Made by a program: the position numbers and the translations under genes. From contig JAVTVY010051708.1 in NCBI GenBank assembly GCA_036873755.1, positions 62,001-126,000 of the forward strand: a DNA stretch of 64,000 bases, written 5' to 3'. Of the stretch, positions 48,801 to 57,800 are shown piece after piece. Under the pieces are notes generated by a model, which saw only the letters and a program-made list of their open reading frames with translations, was not told the DNA's origin and searched no databases. The first letter of the stretch is position 1. Every line of letters begins with the position of its first letter. This DNA comes from Hanleya hanleyi (lineage: Eukaryota > Mollusca > Polyplacophora > Lepidopleurida > Hanleyidae).

Positions 48801-51800
48801 TATAGAGAGCTATGATGGAAATGCTCTGACAACTCGTACATTGGTAATTGGTGAGCTGTTTCGCTGTGACAACTCGTACACTTGGGATTGGTGAGCTGTT
48901 TCGTCGTCAGATGAAAATGACGCCATTTAACACAAAAGACTAGTCTGTAAGGCCCGATGTCGACCCAGCATCAACTTCCCACAAATGCCAACATATATCA
49001 AAGACCAAAAGGTCTGTACAGGGGGCGGGCCTCGGGGACGAAACGTCCACCAGCAGAATCTCGCCATATACAGGTAAAAATTACAACACATATAAGGGAA
49101 GTGGGAAGAGGTGCCGACATACTGACAGAGCCACATGACTTTACAGTATAGTCTTCCGGTTAACGTATTCTAAAGCACATGCCAAGAATCTAACGATTCG
49201 TGATATGTGTTGTATCTCAGGTACGCTTTTATTGTACCTGTTCATGTGGCAACTTGGATGATATGACCACACGGCCCCTAGCATCGGCATAAGCGGTATT
49301 AGATACAAATATAGAGAGCTATGATGGAAATGCTCTGACAACTCGTACATTGGTAATTGGTGAGCTGTTTCGCTGTGACAACTCGTACACTGGGGATTGG
49401 TGAGCTGTTTCGTCGTCAGATGAAAATGACGCCATTTAACACAAAAGACTAGTCTGTAAGGCCCGATGTCGACCCAGCATCAACTTCCCACAAATGCCAA
49501 CATATATCAAAGACCAAAAGGTCTGTACAGGGGGCGGGCCTCGGGGACGAAACGTCCACCAGCAGAATCTCGCCATATACAGGTAAAAATTACAACACAT
49601 ATAAGGGAAGTGGGAAGAGGTGCCGACATACTGGCAGAGCCACATGACTTTACAGTATAGTCTTCCGGTTAACGTATTCTAAAGCACATACCAAGGATCT
49701 AACGATTCGTGATATGTGTTGTATCTCAGGTATGCTTTTATTGTAACTGTTCATGTGGCAACTTGGATGATATGACCACACGGCCTCTAGCACCGGCATA
49801 AGCGGTATTAGATACAAATATAGAGAGCTATAATGGAAATGCTCTGACAACTCGTACATTGGTAATTGGTGAGCTGTTTCGCTGTGACAACTCGTACAAT
49901 GGGGATTGGTGAGCTGTTTCGTCGTCAGATGAAAATGACGCCATTTAGCACAAAAGACTAGTCTGTAAGGCCCGATGTCGACCCAGCATCAACTTCCCAC
50001 AAATGCCAACATATATCAAAGACCAAAAGGTCTGTACAGGGGCGGGCCTCGGGGACGAAACGTCCACCAGCAGAATCTCGCCATATACAAGTAAGCAATG
50101 CTTTCGCCAAGAACGAACATGTCGTTTCTATCTTTTTTGATTTAGAAAAAGCCTACGATACTACATGGAAATACGGGATTCTTAAAGATCTTCAAAAGAT
50201 GGGATTAAAAGGTCGTTTACTCGTTTTTATTTCCAACTTTTTGGATGATAGACAATTTCAAATTCGTTTGGGTACAACTATGTCTGATCATTTTGATCAA
50301 GACCAGGGTGTCCCACAGGGCAGTATTTTATCTACTACTCTGTTTAGTATCAAGATCAACAGCCTGGCTGCAGTTCTGAATAAATCAATTGATGGCTCAC
50401 TTTTTGTAGACGATTTCAATATATCGCGTAGTGGGAAAAGTATACACAATATTGAAAGAACATTACAACTTTGTCTACATAGAATTCAGAAATGGTGTCT
50501 AGAAAATGGTTTCAAATTCTCCAGAGCTAAGACAAATTTTATAGACTTTTGCAGAAAATATTTCCAGCACGAAGATCCAGTACGTAACTTAGATGGAACT
50601 GAAATCAAAGTGGTAAAAGATATCAAATTTCTAGGCATATTGTTTGATCAACGACTAACTTTCAAATCTCATATAAATTGCTTAAAAGCCAAATGCACGA
50701 AAGCTCTGGATTTGTTGAAAGTAGTTGCCAGCTACAAGTGGGGAGGAGATCAGCAAACTCTCCTTCATTTATATCGATCACTTGTTCGTTCCAAACTCGA
50801 TTATGGTTCTATTGTTTACAATGGTGCAAGCAAGTCAAACTTGGCAAAGCTAGATCCTATCCTCCATCAAGGGCTAAGACTTTGCCTCGGTGCGTTCAGA
50901 ACATCACCTAAAGAAAGCTTGTATGTCGAAGCGGATGAATTTTCTTTAGAACTTCGGAGAATTAAATTATCACTGCAATATATCACAAAACTGCGTTCGA
51001 ACCACTCAAATCCTGCATATAACTGTGTTTTCAACCTTCAGTACGCAGATCTCTTTTTAAAGAAACCCTCCATTATTCCACCTCTTGGAATCCGTATGAA
51101 ACCACACCTTGCAGCAGCTTGTATTAAAGTTAGTCAGATTTTACCTAACGAGCTCTTGCCAACTCCACCATGGCAGTTAGCCACGCCAGAAGTAGATATT
51201 TCACTGACTAAATATAAAAAGGCAGACACGAGCCAGCTCGTGTATACTCAAGAATTCGGTCTACTGAGACAGAAATACAGCTCACATCAGGTTATTTATA
51301 CAGATGGTTCTAAAGATGGTGAGAGAGTAGCATGTGCTACTATCTTTAGTTCCAAAACTAAAACGTATCGACTGCCAGGTAAAAGTTCCATATTTACTGC
51401 AGAAGCAAAAGCTCTATTATCTGCTTTAGAAGGTATTGGATCCACTAGAAGGAAAAAATATGTCATATTCTCAAATTCACTGTCATGCCTTAAAGCAATT
51501 AAAAATGGAAATTCCACTCATCCCACCATCTTGGAAATCCTACAATTATATGACATCAGATTTGACCAACAGATAGATATTGTGTTTTGTTGGGTGCCTA
51601 GTCACGTTGACATCAAAGGCAACACTGAAGCTGATAGATTGGCTAAGGCAGCTCTAGATGAAGAAGTTGACCCTGTTGGAAAACCATACAGTGATTTCAG
51701 ACCATCTATCTGCGCTTATGTAAGAAAGCTGTTTCAATCTTTATGGGATACTATGGATAATAACAAACTTCACGAGTTCAAAAAAACGGTTGGTTATACT

Positions 51801-54800
51801 CACCTGAACAGTCAAAAACGTTTCGACCAGGCCATGATTAGACGATGTAGGATCGGTCACACACGATTAACTCATGAATATTTACTAAAACAGGAGCCGA
51901 TTCCAAGGTGTATACCTTGCCATGAAGATCTCACGGTGAAACATATTCTCATAGACTGCATAGATTTTAAGACTGTAAGAGATACTTTTTATCGAGCAGC
52001 TACAGTTCAGATCAGCTTAAACTTCCAATTAGTGAACAGTGTTTACGCGCCGTTAGCGCGCCAACGTGCTGGCCTAATCACCATGACTTATTACACCCCA
52101 CCATGATGTGACCGTTGCCGCCACGTGCCGGTAGAATATAGTCCGGTCAAACCACTGAACCATTGTGAGCATGTCGGCGGTAAACAAAGGCTCCCCGTTG
52201 GCTGATTGCGCGCTAACAGCCTTTGCGGCTTAACACTGAATTGTTTTCAAAGAGTTCCCCTCTAGCGGTGTACGGCAAGAACACAATCTATTCTACAGTT
52301 TAAATTACTGGCTAAGTAATTAAACAAATATATAGAATATTTGACTTCAATAAGAATGCTGTAAATGATTATCTATTATTTTTTGTTTGCGCTCCAAGGA
52401 AACTCGGCCGTCTTCCACTCTGCCATTTCATTTCTTTTCAAATGAGACACAGACGCGCATTTTGTTGGACGAAAGCGGGATATCGCTTTACCCCGTCCGA
52501 GAGAGAATGCACTGTTATGTTTATATTCTCCACTTGTTTACGCCAAACTTAACGAGATTATTAATCTTTACAGTTGTTTTCTTGCTGACAATATAACATC
52601 CGTTATACTGTTCGACAGGAAGTATACATTAACACATTTGAAATGTTGGTTTTGATGTCGGGGATGCACCATCTATTCTACAGTTTAAATTACTGGCTAA
52701 GTAATTAAAAAAATATATAGAATATTTGACTTCAATAAGAATGCTGTAAATGATTATCTATTATTTTTTGTTTGCGCTCCAAGGAAACTCGGCCGTCTTG
52801 TGAACATTCGGTTGAGACTACGAATAATCTTCATTACCAAAAGTTTCCCCAAAGATAAATATATTATCAGAATTCATAAAACGTTGCTGTGTGCAAATTG
52901 CGAAGGCCGCCTCCTCTTTCAGCACGGTCAGTAAAACGGTTGAACGTAACATTTCAAATGAATACAGCTTCGTATAAATTCAGACACGTGGGCGAGTCGA
53001 GGTCATAATCGGGGCAACATGCAGTGCTCGGTCAGACTAGTTGTCTCTTTGGCTTGTCTTGTTACAACCGCCTAACCAAAATATACACAGAAACTCAAAA
53101 GATCAATTAGCCCCTTACAGAGAATGACAAATACTCCAATTGTATATGCTCTTTATTCGTTACCGCCCGACTGTTAAAGGTTGCACACGAAACTTCCGAT
53201 GAGAAAATAAGAATTAACATTTATGGCCCACGCATTCATCGTTCCAGCTAAATAACAAAAAAGAAACAATAACAGAGATTTCTACATAAACAATAAGTTA
53301 ATGCCATTTCATTTCTTTTCAAATGAGACACAGACGCGCATTTTGTTGGACGAAAGCGGGATATCGCTTTACCCCGTCAGAGAGAGAATGCACTGTTATG
53401 TTTATATTCTCCACTTGTTTACGCCAAACTTAACGAGATGATTAATCTTTACAGTGTTGTTTTCTTGCTGACAATATAACATCCGTTATACTGTTCGACA
53501 GGAAGTATACATTAACACATTTGAAATGTTGGTTTTGATGTCGGGGATGGAGGGAGGGACTTCAGCTATAAATAATGTGGGTCCACTGTTCGTTTTACCA
53601 TTCTCTTTTATACACTGCATAATCCGGTAGTAAAATCCCGGACATTTACTCTTGAATGGTGAAAATTAACACAATTTGCAAGAATTTTTGAATATATAAA
53701 AACGAATGACTTGAACTTGCATATCTGTATGAGGAGCGGCCGTAAGATGAAGCTTCCAATAAACAAATACCCACACTTTAATACCAGAAACGCTATTCCT
53801 TGATACGCGCAAGTCCGGGTCAACTTTGAAAGCAGGTGTCCGACGAAGCACAAATTACAATCCATTTTGCAAGCGGTGTTTATGATTAAAAAAAATATTG
53901 AATCTATTTCCTTCACAAATTCATACACCTGATGTTATTTAATAGGTATGAATTACAATCAGACATTCGTGCCGATTAACGCCACGTGGACTGATTTTCT
54001 TGAGCTCGCTAACAAAGACCTCGCTAGCGGGCTCTTCCCGCAGCTCGCTTCCAGCCATTGTCTGACCGTGCTGATAGCGCGCGGCCTTCAATCATGTCGA
54101 CGGACTACATTCAACAGAGTTAGAACAATGGCCAGGCGATAATCATGGGCATTGGCGCACTATACCTTTGTGTTGGCACGCTTCGTTTGCGCGCCGTTGG
54201 TGCGCCAAAATTAACCTTTCAGCTGGCCTGATCTGTACGCTGGAAGATCTTTTTAGCAGAGTGAAAGAGGATTGTATTTTAGGTTATTTGAGAGAGATTG
54301 GTTTGTTGTACTAATTTTAATGTTTGTACCTGTTTTAACGCATTAGTTTACCGAGTTTTTGAATTGATTACTTAGAATTTTGCTTGATCGTCGCTATATA
54401 GCTGAAATATTGCTGAATGCGACGTTAAACCTTAATTTCTCTCTCTCTCTCTCTCTCTCACAGAAAATCCGTTAGGAAAAAGCAATTTTTCTGGACCCGA
54501 CCATGGCTGGGACAACTTTAGTATTCAGATCATGGACGTCGTTTATCCATCTACCGAGGATCCCCCCTTTGGATTTGAGAGAAATATCCGAGAGCGGGAA
54601 AGATTCTGGATGCTAGAACTTGGGTCAGTGTTTCCTTATGGTTTAAATGATAATGTCAGTGGTTCGGCAATGTTACAAACCGCCGTTCAAATATATCCAA
54701 TATTACCCAGCTATTTAAACCCCATCAACGGAGACATCGCAGCCATGGTTGGAGAAAGTTTAATAGTGCGATGATTCACGATCATATCACTTTAAATTAC

Positions 54801-57800
54801 TTAGTGGATTTAGCTAACACACCCAATAGTACACATAGCTTACGTACAGTTCTGTATGCGTTACCTCTGAGAGCTTTAAATTATATAGCCAGAGATATAC
54901 AACAATCTGCGTCCTCAGGAAATATAATACCATCCAAAATCTCTAAAGTATGTCAAGATATAGAGTATTTTCGGTTGTACCGTCCAGTGAACATAATCGA
55001 AACATCCCAAGAGCGCCTTTTCTTGAAACTCAACTACTTAGATAATGGACTGGACATTATTAATTTAACTCGAATCCTGAATGATCCAGAGGTACGCAAT
55101 ACTGTACCAAACTATTTTAAGTTCACAGAACCTCCTTGCATTTCATATAAGTATACTAAATCTATAGCCACCAACATATTCAATTACTCTAATGCTGCTG
55201 GAACTTATACACGTCGGGGGGCTATAGTTGTGAGATTGTGAATCGTCGAACTTTATCTATACACCATGCAAACATGTTGTGACTGGTGACCTTGATCAGG
55301 TGAGTGATAAGGACCTAAGATTACTCCTGATGAAAGGACCTAGATATAGAGAGCCGAGAAATATAAATCTGAAGGCCGACCAGAAGATAGTCCTGTCTGC
55401 TTTGGAACAGTACGTTATTGATTGGTCTAAACGAGAAAAAGTTGAACCTACAGTACTCGATGATTGGCTGCACCTCACCAAGAGCAAGGTCGTTGAAACA
55501 ATCCGCCATATCCGCCAAGTACCCTTCCCCAAACAAAACAAGTACTGAGAAGCTGCAATTCGCAAGAAGTTCTAGCAAATCTCCAGAGTAAATATAGCGT
55601 ATTTTCGGTTGTACCGTCCAGTGAACATAATCGAAACATCCCAAGAGCGGCTTTTCTTGAAACTCAACTACTTAGATAATGGACTGGACATTATTAATTT
55701 GACTCGAATCCTGAATGATCCAGAGGTGCGCAATACTGTACCAAACTATTTTAAGTTCACAGAACCTCCTTGCATTTCATATAAGTATAATAAATCTATA
55801 GCCACCAACATATTCAATTACTCTAATGCTGCTGGAACTTATACACGTCGGGGGGCTATAGTTGTGAGATTATGAATCGTCGAACTTTATCTATACACCA
55901 TGCAAACATGTTGTGACTGGTGACCTTGATGTGGTGAGTGATACGGACCTAAGATTACTCCTGATGAAGGGACCTAGATATAGAGAGCCGAGAAATATAA
56001 ATCTGAAGGCCGACCAGAAGATAGTCCTGTCTGCTTTGGAACAGTACGTTATTGATTGGTCTAAACGAGAAAAAGTTGAACCTACAGTACTCGATGATTG
56101 GCTGCACCTCACCAAGAGCAAGGTCGTTGAAACAATCCGCCATATCCGCCAAGTACCCATCCCCAAGCAAAACAAGTACTGAGAAGCCGCAATTCGCAAG
56201 AAGTTCTAGCAAATCTCCAGAGTAAATTTGTGATGGTCCCAGCAGACAAAGCTCGAAATAATATAATATTCATATGTAAATATTACTATTACCAGGTGCT
56301 GGTTGAAGAATTGAGTGTGAACATATCGTCATCAAATACGTCTACTTACTCTCAAACTGCATTTACTCTGGAAGATTTATTTAACAATCACAAAACGTTT
56401 ATCAAGGAAAGAGGTATTTGTCTTCCAACCAAACATAACGATATACCAAAAGTATACTGGACACCATACAAAGCTAGATTCATAGCTGGCTCTAGAAGCT
56501 GCACCACCAAGCTTCTTTCAGCCGTGTTGACGAGGGCCCTTCAGGAGGTAAATGCATTTTGGGAAAGGTATTGCGCCACTATTTCTAAAAACTCTGGCGT
56601 TGAATGTATGTGGATATTGAAAAACTCAAAATGTCTTACAGAAGAACTTGATGCTAAAGGTCACATACCGTATAGACATGAATCTACATGGGATTTCTCG
56701 ACTCTCTATACCACAATCCCTCATCAGGACCTTATTCACCGTCTAAGTTCATTAACAGTATCTGTGTTCAAGAAAACTGATCGTAGATATATTAATGTCG
56801 GAAGCCATAAAGCATTCTTTAGCTCTACTACATACAAGAGATATCATTCATGAGATGTTTCTTTGTTTATAGGGTGGGGTTGCTTGAATTTCTCATTAAA
56901 AATATCTATGTGGAATTTGGCAACACAATATATCAACAGCATATAGGTATTCCTTCTCGCTGTGGATAATCGCTATATAAAAGACGTAGTGGATTTGAAG
57001 GAAACTACAGATAACCTTGCAGGCACATCGTATTCAGACCTATATCTAAAAAAAAATGAAGCGGGCCTTCTCTCTCGTCGACTGTATGACAAAAGAGATG
57101 ATTACAATTTCGACATCGTACACTATCCCTTTCTGGACTGTAATATTCCAGTGGGACCTGCATATGGCGTATACATATCACGCCTAGTAGCATTTGCTAG
57201 ATCCTGTGTTAAATGTGACTATTTTAGTCAACGTCACAAAACATTGTTGCAGAAACTCATAAAACAGGGCTACACTACCAAGCGCCTCCACTCAAAGTTT
57301 CTCAAATTTGGCGATACATATCGCATGCTGATTGCAAAATACGAACGTAGAGTGCAAGATCTATGGTGTAACGTTTCGTAACTTGTGTCTAATTCCTCTT
57401 AACCCGGGGCTAGGTGCCGTATGAACCCATGCACTTCAAGATCCTCATGGTACTCATATGAACAGACACAATCAACGCTTGACTGAGATACATCATTCTT
57501 TAGATGACGACTTTATAACGTATATTAAGGATTAAGAATACTGATCAGCGATACGGATTTGATATTTTTGGAACATCATGATGTCTTGCCGGCATCATTG
57601 AAAACTTTTGACCGCTTCTCTCTTGCAGGAAAGAAGCCTATGTTTATGTATACTATGATTGTCTTTTTGAATTTGGTGCTAATACTGTTATATGGAATAT
57701 GTCTTTGGATTATGGACGGATATTCTCTAATGGACGACGGCTGAATTATGAATGACGGACCAGACGCTTGTAATCTGTATTATCCATACAATCTATATCA

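Larger units (their letters stand above)
44587..54457 (+). mobile_element. I-type LINE (ORF1, ORF2 with APE nuclease, RT, RNase H), with nested insertions
   Basis: It is bracketed by TCACAGAAAATCC at 44574-44586 and 54458-54470. It begins CCCGGATGTAGAGAGATTGG, has a ~740-bp 5' UTR, ORF1, ORF2 and a 3' UTR ending GAATGCGACGTTAAACCTTA and (CT)n. Presence of RNase H downstream of RT and CCHC knuckles in ORF1 points to the I/Nimb group. Two later insertions sit in ORF2 (48573-50090 and about 52041-54235). A full-length 5' end is kept, which is unusual for LINEs, but the copy is dead through stops, frameshifts and insertions. Confidence 0.9.
44482..57772 (+). mobile_element. Penelope-like element split by a LINE insertion
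   Basis: The first piece (44482-44586) encodes the start of a GIY-YIG nuclease. The rest (54458-57772) resumes with the nuclease C-terminal half and then the reverse-transcriptase region. The gap is a LINE with a 13-bp target duplication. The 3' end is defined by comparison with the copies at 61302 and 44016. Coding is broken by several frameshifts, an internal tandem duplication and loss of the catalytic RT motif. The nuclease precedes the RT, the order known for Naiad and Chlamys-type Penelope elements rather than classical ones. Confidence 0.85.

Noticed and set aside
50020..50085. Hammerhead ribozyme in the 509-bp unit (GGACGAAACGTCC)
   Set aside because: The CUGANGA core is not found upstream at the right place; on the minus strand CTGACGA meets CGAAAC with no stem II.
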